DNA of 64,000 nt from Glossina fuscipes (GCF_014805625.2 NW_023998457.1:2650205-2714204); one strand, 5' to 3'; counted from the first letter of the stretch, positions 23,410-35,649 are shown. Translations and numbers: made by a program. The notes: generated from the letters alone by a model not told the origin.

Positions 23410-23560
23410 TCCGCATGAGTAGCCGAGTAGGCAAAGGATCGCGACTAACTCAATGGTCGCGGATTCGAATCTCAATTGCGATAGGGGTTCCCAACACAGA
23501 CGAGCAATATGATCTGAGTTATCTGGCGGTCTTTATATCCATGCTTTGTAAATTTATTTG
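23410..23560 (+). mobile_element. Variant tRNA-derived SINE
   Basis: Box A-like GAGTAGCCGAGTAGGCAAAG and box B-like CGGATTCGAATC are intact and correctly spaced (about 45 bp). The sequence after the tRNA head (GGGGTTCCCAACACAGACGA and TCTGGCGGTC) differs from the (ATA)n-tailed copies, so this is a second subfamily. The 3' end and target duplication are unclear. Confidence 0.7.
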
Positions 23561-23999
23561 CAAAATACATAGACAATAAATAAGTAAATGGAGTGTGCAT
23601 CTTGCAGTTTACCTATCCATATCCACTCTCGAAGTTTTTTTAGTTGATAGCCATATCAAAAATTATTCGACCACGTCTTGACGTCCACGATATTTCATTT
23701 AATTTCAGCTTGTCTTACTCTACTCTCCATGTACTGTTTTTGGTGCCCTATTGATTATACCGTTAACAAAAATTGAATATTCAACTTTGTGGCGTCCACC
23801 ATATTTGCTTTAGATTTAACATTTTATTAACTAATAATTTAATTTTTAAACAAATAATATAAGTCAGCAATGTACAGAATAATTTTCAGCATTCTTGTCT
23901 TGTCTTCTTTACCTTATGGTTAAATAATCACAAAACGTAAACAAAGTGGATAAATGAAAAATTTGTTTACTTCTAATTTTATGTGGGCATGGTTGAGGT

Positions 24000-24400
24000 T
24001 TTCCCCCCATTTTTGCACAAAGTAAATATAGAAAATTTCATTCTTCTACCTTTCATAACGTATGAGCAATGAGCAAAAACCCACAAATTTTTGCTTAGAG
24101 AAATAGACTTGCCGTCAGTTTATCCTTTACGGTGGGCGTGTGCTTTGACCAATTTGTCTTATAATTAATACCAACCTACGTGCATGAACTTCCACTGTTT
24201 TTGCTCAGCTTGATGCTGATAGCTTCATTTCTACGCCCCGGAGAATGCTTACCGTGAACATAAAACAGACAGACAGACAGACAGAATTTGATGCCGATCA
24301 AGTGTAAATATATTTTATAGGGTTTGTGAAGCTTCCTTCTGGTGGTTGCAAACGTTGTGACAAAATGAGTATACACCTTAACCTTCAGTTATGGGTGTAA
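24000..24400 (-). repeat. Family A fragment, minus orientation
   Basis: GGTGGGCGTGTGCTTTGACC, TGATAGCTTCATTTCTACGC, (ACAG)n at 24267-24283, and GGTTGCAAACGTTGTGACAA followed by CCTTCAGTTATGGGTGTAA. Aligns with 5.4-5.7 kb and 40.1-40.6 kb. Confidence 0.8.
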
Positions 24401-24664
24401 AAAAAATTAGTATCTTTTCAAAACCGCTCCTTTTATGACTTAAAAGTTTTATATTCAAAAATATAAAAATTTTATCAATTGCTCTTAACAAAACATGTTC
24501 ATCTTCTTAATCTAACTCTCTTCTACGGCTTACACAGCGATTTTTGAGTACCGTCGTCTTTACTTTATTTAAGTTCTCGTCATTCGTAGCAGAAAAAGGG
24601 GATTATTTACCGATGTAGTTTAATACGCATAGAGTTTTAATTTAATTACACCATACGCAACTTG

Positions 24665-25575
24665 TATTTTAAGGGTATATTAAGTTAGTGCGGACATATG
24701 TAACGCTCAGAAGGTCTCAAGGCATACATACCTTTTATTATGCCAATCGATTCAGGGGATCATTTTCTAAATCGATTTAAGCCTTTCTGTCCGTCTGTCC
24801 GTCTGATGTCTTTGTTCAAGTTCAAGCTCTGTCGCAATCAGCAGCAAGCCAGCTATTTTAATGAAATTTGGTACAGTGACGGGTTTTCACTTAAGGACGA
24901 ACGCTACTGAAAACGGCTTCGATCGGTCCGCTTTTTCGACCACTCTCCGTATAATGCCCAATTCTGCAAAGTCGTTATATGGAAAAAATTACAATTTTCA
25001 AAATTTCTCGGCAAAGGTAGCTAAGTAACAGTATTTCATAGATCGAATTTCCAATATTTTATGATGAGAGTTAGCTCATAACAGTGAATTGACGAAGAAG
25101 TCTACCTTAACGAATTTGGATCATGTAGATCTATTATTTTGAAAAATGCCTAATAGTTAATTTTTTTGCGATGAAAATTTGTTTATGATAGTAATCATAT
25201 AAAAAAATTAAATGGACCTAATTTGAACTACATGGATCTATTTCTTGGCTCCACTCCCTATAAGATATCCCACGAGTGGTAAGCCTTACGGAATATTAAT
25301 TTACAGTAGCGCTTAAGCAAAAAAATTAACGGTAAGGAATGTGAATTACATAAGTATATTTTTTTTTGAACGCTATCATGAAACGCAAACTCTTATATGG
25401 AGAGAAAGTCTAACCTGCCAATATGCGGACTTTTATGAAAAATGATGGCTTAGTATGAAAATACTTTTTGGTATATTATTACGAAAACGAGCGAATAACT
25501 CGGAACTCAGCGAAGTGGTGTAGGCTATATAATAGTCGACGTTGCCCGGCTATATTGTTTTTATTTGTTTTAAAA
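24665..25575 (+). repeat. Family B copy, near full length
   Basis: From AAGGGTATATTAAGTTAGTG through CAGAAGGTCTCAAGG, GTCCGTCTGTCCGTCTGATG, ATTTGGTACAGTGACGGGTT and TTTCGACCACTCTCCGTATA to the end AGCGAAGTGGTGTAGGCTAT and CGACGTTGCCCGGCTATATT. About 910 bp; use as the reference copy. Confidence 0.85.
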
Positions 25576-26449
25576 ATGATATACATAAATGGAAAATGAA
25601 CGGACGTGGTTCGGTAGATAGACAGAAGCAATAAAAGAATTTAAGCGTAAATAACGCATTCATAAAAACTATATTTTAAGAAGAAGAAAAAGAGTAACAT
25701 GAAAACCAGACTTTTAATTCTTCTTTCGAATACAAACATCAAAGTTTCTCATACGCATTATTTCACTTAATTGCGATGTTAGTTAAATCTTCCATTTCGT
25801 TAATCATAGCTCTCCGAGCACTTGGTTTACTTAACTTCACACAACATGAAATTGATGAACAACACTTTACTAGTATTTACTTAATTCTTCATATGTTATT
25901 CACTAACAAAAATATATTTTTTTTACAATTTTTTTTTTTTGTTTTTTTTTTCAAATTTCAATTCTCCCTCATTTTCAGCTCTACCTGGTCGGTGATTCTC
26001 GTTTATTATTACATATGAAATGACAGAATTTATGTACTCTTGCTTGCTATTGAGGTGAGTATGCAAATATATGTCTTTTAACTGGATATCGAGAGGGCAT
26101 CTCGAAAAGTTTTATCTTTATGGATATTATGCCAAAATTTTAAATTCTCAATTATTCATTTTTCTTCTTACGGCAATTGTTTATTCAATGCCATAATGCC
26201 GCACTATTGGAATATTGCAAACAAATTTATTCATATTTAAGCGACATGCATACAGATTACATTGCGTCTACGTTTAAGTAATTAACTCCAAAAAAAAAAT
26301 AGTTGCAAATGCATTAGAATATGTTCGATTTTTTCATTCAATTCGAATATCACGAAACCTCTTTATATAGTAAATCTGATCTATATTGAGTGAGGTTATG
26401 TTAGACCTGTTCTATCATTGAATATCAATCAAAATACATTAATCATTTA
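25576..26449. other. No gene seen
   Basis: Long T-tracts at about 25917-25950. Only Phe/Ile-rich chance frames. Confidence 0.4.
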
Positions 26450-26580
26450 ACTGTGTATGACGAGTATACTCGTCATGAAAAAGACAACAAAATTTTCTTT
26501 TATGAGGAGTATATACGTCATGATCCGTCCATCGGTCCTTTTTAGATTTCCTTATAAAACTTTATCATTATGAATGTGTA
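26450..26580. repeat. Palindrome-bearing short repeat
   Basis: Holds the perfect 20-bp palindrome ATGACGAGTATACTCGTCAT (26457-26476) and, 40 bp on, a related imperfect one at 26501-26522 followed by GATCCGTCCATCGGTCC and AACTTTATCATTATGAATGT. The same TATATACGT-to-ATGAATG cassette is tandemly repeated at 35.65-35.84 kb. Confidence 0.8.
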
Positions 26581-27589
26581 TATGCTATATTTTGTCAAGT
26601 CGTTTCATTACACACACGACGAATGCACATACACACTTTAAATGCGCATTTTCGAAAGAGATCAACACAGTTAATTGGTTATGGGCAATTTTTTCGAATT
26701 TCATCTCAAAAAATGTATTGACTTTCAAGGCCACCCCCAAGAAAAGCACAATCAAAGCACTTTTCGAGCAAATATTAACTCATGAAACACGCGTTAGTCG
26801 GAGGAATAAAGTCTTCTGATAACAACTGGAATGGTAGGACATTCCATTTTGTTTATTTCCTGTCTCAGTTTCGCTCAGGAGTAGAATACTTTCTTATTGA
26901 CAACTCGCGATATCATGACGCAAAGCACGCCCATTTTTTTCGCAACTGCATCAGGTATTGCTGTTAGCCCTGCTTAGTGCTTGCCTTTTGTTAGATGGAA
27001 CACCACCCTAGGTAAACCCCAAAATGGGGCTGCCATGGAAGCGAAGTTAATGGTCCACTTACTTTATGTCCCGGTTATTTGGACATTGGATATCGCGATG
27101 CATCCATTGCTCATCACAGGTAAGGTTTTGATAGCACTAGCCTTCGAATTAAGCTACAAAAGTACAGTTTCCCACAATGGGCGTTTCTCTGGCACACAAA
27201 CATACCTACATAAAGTTCGAAGAAACTTTATTGCGTATCCCTTGGCATGATCATTTGCAGCGTTGCCTATAGGTAGTACTTTCAAACGAAAGAGCAATGC
27301 TCGGACTATTTCTTAGAAGCCGGAAGGGAATAATTTGTAGTTCCTATAAATACGTTGAACCGTATGAACTTATGTTCAAGCTAAAGATAAAGAGATGAGA
27401 TTTAACCCTACCCAGTACACATATTTCTAAAATGAATCCTACTAGGACGTACCTCGGACACTGACTCGCAGGGTGCAATCGGCCCTAAAAGGTCATTGCG
27501 TATCAAGTACAGTTAAGTTGTTTAAAATTTTGTTTCTATAGATGACAACACTGGAACTGTTGAAATACCTCCTGAAAATAACTCCATAT
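26581..27589. other. No supported gene; GC-richer patch
   Basis: 26990-27250 is open on the plus strand for 89 codons and GC-richer than its surroundings, but matches no family I know. It could be decayed element sequence. Confidence 0.4.
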
Positions 27590-28020
27590 AGTAGATTGAT
27601 TAATACTGATATAATGTACCATCTCTGCAGCCGTTGAATACGCAATTATGGAGATGAAATTTACCTACATATTGAGGTTATATCTGATCTCTGAACTTCG
27701 ATAAAGAAAGGATGAACTTTACTAATGTTTTGATACCATCGATCTTAGCAATGGTAATTTCTGGAAATATCTTGAAAAAATTAACTCGAAGATGTGAAGT
27801 CTATTTTCGAGATATAGGTACGGTAAAGAGTCGGGGAAATTAATTAAAATTTTGATTCTATATATCAAATAGTGGATTAATTAATATTGAGGTTATGTTC
27901 GAGCTCTGTAGTTATCAAATATCTATTGAGACTATGAATTTGAGGAAATCATTAATATATTAATGTTGAGGTTACATACGATCACAATGACCAAAATATC
28001 GAAGATGCAAAGAACGGATG
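27590..28020. repeat. Irregular repeat of an AATATTGAGGTTAT motif
   Basis: Variants of TTAATATTGAGGTTATGTTC occur at about 27596, 27672, 27882 and 27959, several followed by an (A/T)TCT(C/G)TG or GAGCTCTG step and later GGATGAA(C/A)TTTA(C/T)T. A similar piece lies at 26377-26405. Spacing is irregular, so an old scrambled satellite is likely. Confidence 0.5.
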
Positions 28021-29589
28021 AAATTTATTAAATTTTTGATTTTGATCAAAGAGCTCAAAAGCGTCAGCAATTCTCTCTACATAGTTCATTCATCGATATT
28101 TATGGACTCGGTAAACAGTAGCCAGAGCTCGCTAAAGTTAATGGCGATGTCATTTATTAAGCCGTCATAGAGGGCTTTAAATTTAATATTATTCAATCGA
28201 AGAGAGGGGAAGTCGTCTCGAGCAACATTTTCGCTTCCAGCTTTCGGTCCGTACATGGACGTTTTTTTTCTGGAGAATTTGAAAAGTGTTCTTATATTTT
28301 AGGAAAAGTGAGATCTTTTCTCTATGACACTTTATATGTTCGATCTGTACGCTGTTGAATTGTGCATATACGCAATAACGAGACTGCAAAAGCTAGATTA
28401 TCACTAAGCTTTTTTTTATTTTTTTTTCTTCTTCTTGTATCTCCCTTTCCATTAGTATATCAGTTGGAAACTAGTACATCACATCAATCTTAGTTGTTGG
28501 GTACGGCATTGGTATGAAATATGCTTAAAACGAAAAATTTCTATTCCACTAACACACACACACACACACACACACACAACGTTTGTTTTACAAGTTAAAT
28601 GTATACATTATTTATATATGTACAAATAAATGTATATATATATATATGTGTATATAAAAGCATATGTATACGTGTATGTGTGCGTGTGTTTGTGTGTGAA
28701 AAATTCTTCATTATATCTTAAATTCAATAGATATACTGCAATAACGTCTTTGACCGAACATGTTTTTCTTTCTAAGTAACGTTAGCCGTCCGTACCCATG
28801 ACTCGCATGTAATTTCTGTCTTCTTTATATATATATATATGTGTGTGTGTTTCTTCTACAATTCTTATTTGCTAGCCTCAAGCTTCCCAATATACACACT
28901 AATGTGTGAATTTGAGAATAATTTTAACTTTAGTAAATTTGTATGCACGTGCCTGCATGCATTTACATGAGTGTTATTGCTTTTGCGTTTCTTTTATTTT
29001 TTGACAAAACAGTGACGTGCATATATTTACACATCCATACATGTTGATTAAATTATCTAATAACCAATAAATTACGGTTTTTTCTCTTCGTTTTATTTTC
29101 TTACTTTTTTCCTTTGGTAAATAACAACAACAACTCCGTGTATACGAGTCAGTTGCAATGTAGTAGTAGTTAAGCATTAGCTTAACGGTGTAGTATTCTA
29201 TGTCTATTTAAAATGCTATTATTCACAATTTCGAAGGACGATTTCTTTTAAGTAAACTTAATGCTTGACAGACATGAAATAAATTTACTTAAGTCTTTTT
29301 TAATGTTTTGACGCATTTAGCTAAAGGTTAAGTACACGTTAATGAAACTATATATTTAATAATAGACGACCGCACAGCAAAACTAAATACAAAATATTTC
29401 AAAGGAATTCTCTTAACTATTACTCATCTATTGCCAGTGACCTATTAATTTTTTTTTTTTTCCACAAAAAAAAAAAAAAAAAAAACCCTTGGCCATAAAC
29501 TATAATATCAACTGAACTCAAATACTAAAAATAAATATAAAATTTATTATGTAAAACAATTTTACAAAATAAAGCAACAACTATTATTT
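28021..29589. other. No gene seen; CA and TA microsatellites
   Basis: (CA)n at 28553-28578, TA/TG-rich runs at 28630-28700 and 28827-28850, T-tract and A-tract at 29450-29486. No coding signal. Confidence 0.45.
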
Positions 29590-29601
29590 AATTTGAGCAG
29601 A

Positions 29602-29776
29602 TCCGCCTGAGTGACCGAGTAGGCAAGAGTCTCGACTACCAACTCAATGGTCATGGGTTCAAATCTCAAGTGCGGTAGAGTTTTTAACAAACCCGAAAGC
29701 CTTAGATGCTATTGCTTTAAGACTTTAGTCTTAGAATTTATTCTCTGACTAAGTTTATAATAATAATAATAATAAT
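29602..29776 (+). mobile_element. Full-length tRNA-derived SINE with 12-bp target-site duplication
   Basis: Head: GTGACCGAGTAGGCAAGAGT (box A-like) and ATGGGTTCAAATCTC (box B-like), about 45 bp apart, in the style of a tRNA-Ser/Leu head. Body: GAGTTTTTAACAAACCCGAA, CCTTAGATGCTATTGCTTTA and TTCTCTGACTAAG. Tail: (ATA)n. Flanked by AATTTGAGCAGA at 29590-29601 and 29777-29788. This is the best copy for defining the family. Transcription would be by RNA polymerase III from the internal boxes, and mobility would need a partner non-LTR element. Confidence 0.95.
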
Positions 29777-30097
29777 AATTTGAGCAGAAAATAGATACTA
29801 AACGAGCAAGAAAAAGGAAAAAAAAAACAACAAGAACATTATAGTCGGGGCAAGGCTGCCAATATAGACGCTACGCGATAGCACAATTATTCACCTCTTT
29901 TTTTGGTGAGAATATATGAAAAATACACGTAATGCAAAACACACAGTTTGCATGCAAAAGCATAGTTCTCATGAAAGCCAGCATATTGCAGGTTGATCGA
30001 AACATAATATGGCGCCCGATAAACTTTGCAGATTTAATTTATTCCCTAAAAATTTTATCTTCTCACTTCTCACTTTCCATCATAAAAAACTAGAAAT

Positions 30098-30176
30098 TAA
30101 ACTCTACCACGCTTGAAATTTGAATTCGCGAGTACTAACTTGGATCAGTAGAATTTTTACCTACTTGGCTACTCAT
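30098..30176 (-). mobile_element. SINE fragment (head only)
   Basis: Reverse complement of the tRNA-like head: CTCTACCACGCTTGAAATTT, ACCTACTTGGCTACTCATG. Tail missing, several changes in both boxes. Confidence 0.65.
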
Positions 30177-30269
30177 GTTGAAAACTATCTGCTACGGGAA
30201 GTGTTATGACCTTTGCCTTTGCATATATTCAAGGCATACATATTCTTTTTCTTTTTATACTTTAAATAA

Positions 30270-30620
30270 GTTATTGTGCGGGGTATAGTAGGTTTTGTGC
30301 GGACCTATGTAACACCCAAAGAGCCTTAAGATAGAGGCGCTTTTCATTATAACAATCGATTCAGAATCGTTTTTCAAAGCTTGCATGTCGGCCTGTCCGT
30401 TTGATGCCTATCCAACAACCTACAAGTCGCAATTTTCTAGTTATTTAGATGAAATATGCTACTCTGACATGCTTTGACCTAGAGAATGGCCTCCGTTGAG
30501 AAAGGCTCGAATCGATCTACTTTTTCAATTATTCCCCTTATAAAGCTTTATTTTCAAAAGTCGTTGTATGGCAAAAAAATTTCTCGACAAAACTCGCTAA
30601 GTAAGAGTATTTAATAATAT
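30270..30620 (+). repeat. Family B fragment
   Basis: GGGTATAGTAGGTTTTGTGC, TAACACCCAAAGAGCCTTAA, ACAATCGATTCAG and CTACTCTGACATGCTTTGAC, then CTCGAATCGATCTACTTTTT. It ends where the non-LTR relic begins. Confidence 0.7.
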
Positions 30621-30639
30621 AAGTTACAGTGCTTCCAAA

Positions 30640-31110
30640 CCTTAAATAAGCTGGGCAAGCACAACGTCTTACTTACCTAATATTGGTGGCTGACCATTCG
30701 AGCATTGAAGGCAATGAAAGGTTTGAATATGTAATTAATAAAGGAGCCCAAGGAATCTGCGGCGTACCAAGGAGCCACTCTAATAGGCTGGTATCGTAAT
30801 TGACACCATCGAGCCAAGTAGCCATTGATAGCAAACCGTACGATAACGGCAAGCGAAAAGATTTAATTAATCTTCCGCTACAACAAACAAGCTCCTGGAA
30901 CTAGAGAGGAGCCATCTATGATCAGATTTATTCGGATCATAATTCCTGCAGGTACCATCTGAAAAACGTAGGTATTACAGATACCGATCCCTGCAGGTTC
31001 TACAAATTAATAAACGAAACTATCCCATCTGCAATGTGTTTGGCGAACACTTCATAACGTCAGACACGGTAGAAGGTATCCGAAAAGGCCTAAAATTGGA
31101 GGTCAATTAA
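30640..31110 (+). mobile_element. Decayed 3' end of a non-LTR retrotransposon (RNase H and C-terminus)
   Basis: Fragments in shifting frames give VADHSSIEGNERFEYVINKG, corresponding to the WVPGHSGIxGNExADxLA(R)KGA region of the retroelement RNase H domain. Next comes DHNSCRYHLKNVGITDTDPC, matching the usual GHxxLxxHLxxMGxxxxxxC segment, then FGEHFITSDTVEGIRKGL, like the end of R1/Jockey-type ORF2. Stops and frameshifts show it is dead. It is followed by an AT-rich 3' part with AATAATAATAAG at about 31140-31152. Exact clade not decidable by eye. Confidence 0.75.
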
Positions 31111-31229
31111 CCTTTTAGGTGACTGTACGGATTACTCGCAATAATAATAAGTGCGAATGAACGAATAATAAAACTTTTAGAATTAAATATTTGTGATTAA
31201 CTGTTTTTATTAAAGTCAATACAACGATA

Positions 31230-31719
31230 CTACTGCGTTCAAAAAGTAGGACCAAATTTTTCTTTTTTAGTACTTTTCCCATTACTGCAATTAATTGCGA
31301 GGCTTAAGTCTTAAAGTACAAGCAGCTAAGGCTTGCGGTTTTATTGAACCCACTGCCGCACTTGAGATTTGAATCCACGACCGTGCACCAAAGAAGTCGT
31401 AGAGAACTGTCAACATCACCTTGATTTTTAAGCGTTTTTTTCGGTCTTTCAAAGATATTCGCTCCACTGATTGCTTGTGTAGGAGACGTATGCATAGATC
31501 CAAGTCTCATAATAAATAAGGCCACAATAAGGCGTTTCTTGATAAAAAAAAAAAAACTTGCTTTTTAGGTCATATAAAGCCAAGAGCTGCTAAAACACTA
31601 ATGACATTTGTGATATGAGCACATTTGTGCCGCCACAGATGTCCGTCATAGTGCTACCAGTTTAAAAAAAGAAAATATTTTTGATATTCGATATTGATCA
31701 TACTTTTTGGTTACAGTAT
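31230..31719 (-). mobile_element. Decayed mariner element carrying a nested SINE
   Basis: Ends are CTACTGCGTTCAAAAAGTAG and, inverted, a degenerate TACTTTTTGGTTACAGTAT. TA dinucleotides lie at 31228-31229 and 31720-31721. On the minus strand, pieces of transposase are readable: TWIYAYVSYTSNQWSEYL in one frame (the DETW..YDPET..QS region) and RLKIKVMLTVLYDFFG in another (the SKVKVMLxVFFD region, around the second catalytic Asp). A SINE interrupts it right after this segment. At about 490 bp including the SINE it is strongly deleted compared with ~1.3-kb mariners. Confidence 0.82.
31296..31383 (-). mobile_element. 5'-truncated SINE nested in mariner
   Basis: Reverse complement matches box B (GTGGATTCAAATCTCAAGTG) and the body with GCCTTAGCTGCTTGTACTTT and AAGACTTAAGCC. 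Box A is absent and the (ATA)n tail is gone. Confidence 0.8.
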
Positions 31720-33529
31720 TACAATCAATTCAACAAAAAAAAAAAAAAAATCAGAGAAAGTTTTGCAAATGTATGAAGAAAACTCTCAAGTGATTCGTTA
31801 ATTTAGAATGATTATGCGAAAATATTATTATTAGATCATTGGCCAGTAAAGAAGACGTAAGTAAGACGGTATAAGTAACAAGAGACAAACGATCATAGCA
31901 CAGTCGATATAAGTAATACGTTAAACCAGTGAAAAAGAAGATATTGAAAAACCTTTTCCATGTCTTTATATAACTAACAGATTTTTTCTTTTTCTTTTTT
32001 TTTTTTTTCAAAATAATTTCTTTTCGTACGTCATCAAGAAGCGTTGTTGTTGTTGTTGTTGTTATGCATGCACATGCATTATTCATTTGAATAAGAACGA
32101 TATGCAAACAATCCAGTAGATGCGAAATTTGCTTACATACATAAACCATTCAAGCAACAAACTCTTCGAGTTCAAGCAACTGTGGTTAAATGCCAAAGTA
32201 TTAGTATGCGCATGCAAATGCACAAATGCATATGCACACGCACATGCATGGATGTATATATATATGTATGTGTGTGTATATCGGCAGCATTCCGTAATAT
32301 GCAAAACAAAAATGAGAAAACCGAAAACCCACTAAGCAAATATAAGAGAAAACGAATCGAAAATTTGAACAATTAAAATAGGAAATGAAAAATTTGTGGC
32401 TCTATGTACTTAGAATTAGTTAGATAACAAATACACTCACCTAACATATAACACAGTTGAAATAATTGAAACGAAATATTTTGAAGAAAATCTATCTATT
32501 CATTGAATGTAAATTTTGGAAGTCATCGACAAGTGAATTTCATATCGAAAGGAATCATTAAATATTTTAACTTTAACACTAGAAAGAGATTTGCAATCAT
32601 TTAGTCGAACAATAGATTGCGTTTCCGTATCAAGCCTTTACAAGTGTTTATATCAATGCACTCTTTGTTATGCAATTATTCGCAAATAGACACCAGAGAG
32701 AAGTCTCCTCCATATGATAAACAAAAAACTTTTAAATAACTTTATCTTCACGCCCCAGTATTAAATTATAATCACTAAATTTAGTTTGGCCAATATGTTG
32801 GGTTGTTTGTTTACGAAGTGCCCGATACATATGGATTTGAATACATTGTAAGTGTTGATCCCTTCGAATGTGATTTTTAAAATCCAGGCAGTAAAAAAAA
32901 AAAAAACTTGTAAGGATTAAAACAAGCTGCGTGACTTCGGTTCTACACGTAGGTTAAGTCCATTATTTTTTATTTATTTCCATATATATATATATATATG
33001 TGTTAGCATAAGTACCGTTAATTCGTTATAAATTTTCTTATTTCTTTCAGTTTCCAATGATGGTTGTTAGTTGAAGGTAGCAGCCTTGAAATCGCCTGCT
33101 TAACACTGCAGAATACTGTTCTGTCGAACGAAATGGGATGGGAATATGTCAGCTGACCTATCTAAATTACCAGTTGGCAACGCCAATCAATATGTATGAA
33201 AATTTTAGACAAGAAGCAGATGACTTCCTGTTTACTTCTCCTCGATCAAATTGCCGATTAGTTAAGACACCACTTTCCGATATGTGCGCTTATGAAAATG
33301 ATATACTTACAAACACATCAGACAGATCCATATATTTATCTATCTCTTTGCAGAGATTTGAAAACACGTTATTTATTTTCAGACAGACCCAGCTAATAGT
33401 CCCGTACAAAAATACTATCTATAAATCAACGTAAGCGTATACATTTAACAACTCTAAGGTATTAGTTTGAGACTGTGGGTATCGAAGATTCGCCCTAAGC
33501 CGCATATAATTCTTTTCCCTATTATATCC
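31720..33529. other. No gene seen; low-complexity DNA
   Basis: A-tracts at 31735-31750 and 31990-32009 (as T), (GTT)n at 32046-32062, TG/TA-rich DNA at 32250-32282 and (TA)n at 32983-32999. Frames open on both strands at 32100-32370 come from simple sequence. Confidence 0.45.
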
Positions 33530-34095
33530 ATTGCAGAGAAATGAAAGCATATTCATTTCGTCAAAAAAAAATTGCAAGAACGTTAAAAATTCTGAATCGA
33601 TTTAGAAAATTTTGTCATTGAGTATGTCCGTCCTTCCTTCTATTAAACATAATCTTTCTAGCAAACATCCAGATAACGCATTCAAATTTGGGAAAAAAAC
33701 TTGAAAGGGCTTGAAAATGGTCCAAAACGGTCAAAGGGCATACCTGTAATATAAAGTACACCTATGTCCTCAAAAGCAAAAAAATTGCGCTTTTCCCTTC
33801 TTACTCATAGACGCCAAAGAACAGATATATATCAATATCTTTTTATTCGAATCTTTTACGGTCTAGACGGATCTTTTGTTAAGTCTGTCCGTCCTTCCGC
33901 CAATTACACATATACCAGAAAGGTTAAGTTAAAATATCGGAGTCAAATGTGGAAAACGCATTAAAATTATTGAAAATCGTCCAAATCGGTTAAAGGGCAT
34001 GTTTAGAGTACAAAATAAAATTAGTACAGCTATGTTCCCAAAAGAAAAAAGTTGTGCTTTTACTCGCTACTCATAGAAGATCTTTTTATGCGGTT
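33530..34095 (+). repeat. Family A-like copy with two related halves
   Basis: GAAAGCATATTCATTTCGTC, CTGAATCGATTTAGAAAATT and TATGTCCGTCC, then TGGTCCAAAACGGTCAAAGG; the second half repeats this as GTCTGTCCGTCCTTCC and TCCAAATCGGTTAAAGGGCA. Both halves end with a CTATGT-CC-CAAAAG...TTACTC(A/G)(T/C)...CTCATAGA step. Confidence 0.7.
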
Positions 34096-35649
34096 TTCAA
34101 AGTTTCGAGTAAAACGCCTCGGGGCTTTTCTTCGGTATAGAATTTAACCAACATGTCATCGTTGACAAAAAAGGATTTAAAACTTCATAAAACTATTTAA
34201 TAGCATTACTTATAAAGTCAACGCTAAACATAGGGGTAAAAGACAAAAACCTTTTCTAACGACCTATAACAGACAGATAAGTACTTTAGAATCTCCAAAT
34301 CATTTAGAAGTCCAAGGTAAGCCTTCTTGACTACCGTAAAGTCAAGCTCAAAATGAACAAAACATTTTGAAATGTTGCTTAGGTGAAATCTTCTAACATC
34401 ATGCTCTACTTTAATTTAAGATAATAAGGTATCAAAAATTCGAAGCTTTCAAGCGAAATATATTTTTCTTCTTCTTTTTTTTGATATAAACGTGTCCATA
34501 CAAAGTATTATTCACACATTCTTTAGTTAATATTTTTTTTGCTATGTCAGTTATCTTTCTCGCCTTTACTTTACGGTCATATGTGTAAAGCAATAAGTTT
34601 GAATTTTTTTTTTGTTTTTTGTTTTTAATATTTTCTGGAATTGATGATTCATTCAACATCCAAAACGTGCAGTATCAGATAGTGGTAGTGATACAGCGAT
34701 AGTTTATAAGTTGAAAGCATATGCATGCGTGCTTTTTTTTTTGATTTTTTTCTATCAATTTTGGCAAAATAGCGGAACTTTTCACCTCATTGACTTTATA
34801 TAAGTGCATGATGCACATTTCCGGGTGTGGCACAGGCTGGCTTATTTAATTTCCCTTTGCAGCAAATCGGAAATATTGTTATTATATATATATGTATATC
34901 GTCATCGTTGAATAGTCCATAAACGGTTAACGTTTAAGAAAATAAATATAATTAGCCGACGATAAACCTGTGCATAGTATAGGAGAATGTGCAGATAGAT
35001 AAACAAATATATATATATAGATATATAATATGTATATATATGTATATATATTAATTCTTTCTTTTTTTTGTTTAATTTATCACATTCGCTGGTTGCCTGG
35101 TACTACGCATTGAAAAACATTTTGCTCCCATTTCCTTTTATTTAAAGTTATATGAACTCTAATGCACAGATATTAAGGCCAAGGCTGCTGACTGTCAATG
35201 TCGGTTTGATTAATAGTGTATGTGAAAAAACGTTACATACATGGCGCATAAACACATCGTATTTGTGCGTTTATATATATAAATTTTATGTTTTCTCTTT
35301 TTTTTTATAACACTTCGCTTCTTTTCACTGATGGATATAAAAATCAATGAAAATAATTTACCCAATTGTTTCGAAATTCCATCATGTAAATATCAATGTT
35401 CTGCCTGAATGATTTTTATAACAAATAGGAAATGAGCTACATTCACTTTATCGCTCAAATGGCAGTTTACGGGGTTTGTTTGAAAAGTTACCGAACTAAG
35501 CAAAAAGAGAGCGTTATTTTCGTAATTTTTCAAAACTTTAACTTGAATTAAAATATCTTGCAATGAGTCCAAACATTCTCGAACAATACCATATCTATAA
35601 AAACTTGTAGACTTATTGCCTTTAAAAAGGATTGATTATCAAATAACGC
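34096..35649. other. No gene seen
   Basis: AT-rich, with TA runs at 34883-34900 and 35007-35050 and T-tracts. No element recognised. Confidence 0.4.

Noticed and set aside
31751..32376. Several overlapping open frames rich in His, Tyr, Lys and Ala
   Set aside because: They arise from GT/CA/TA and GTT simple sequence and are open on both strands.
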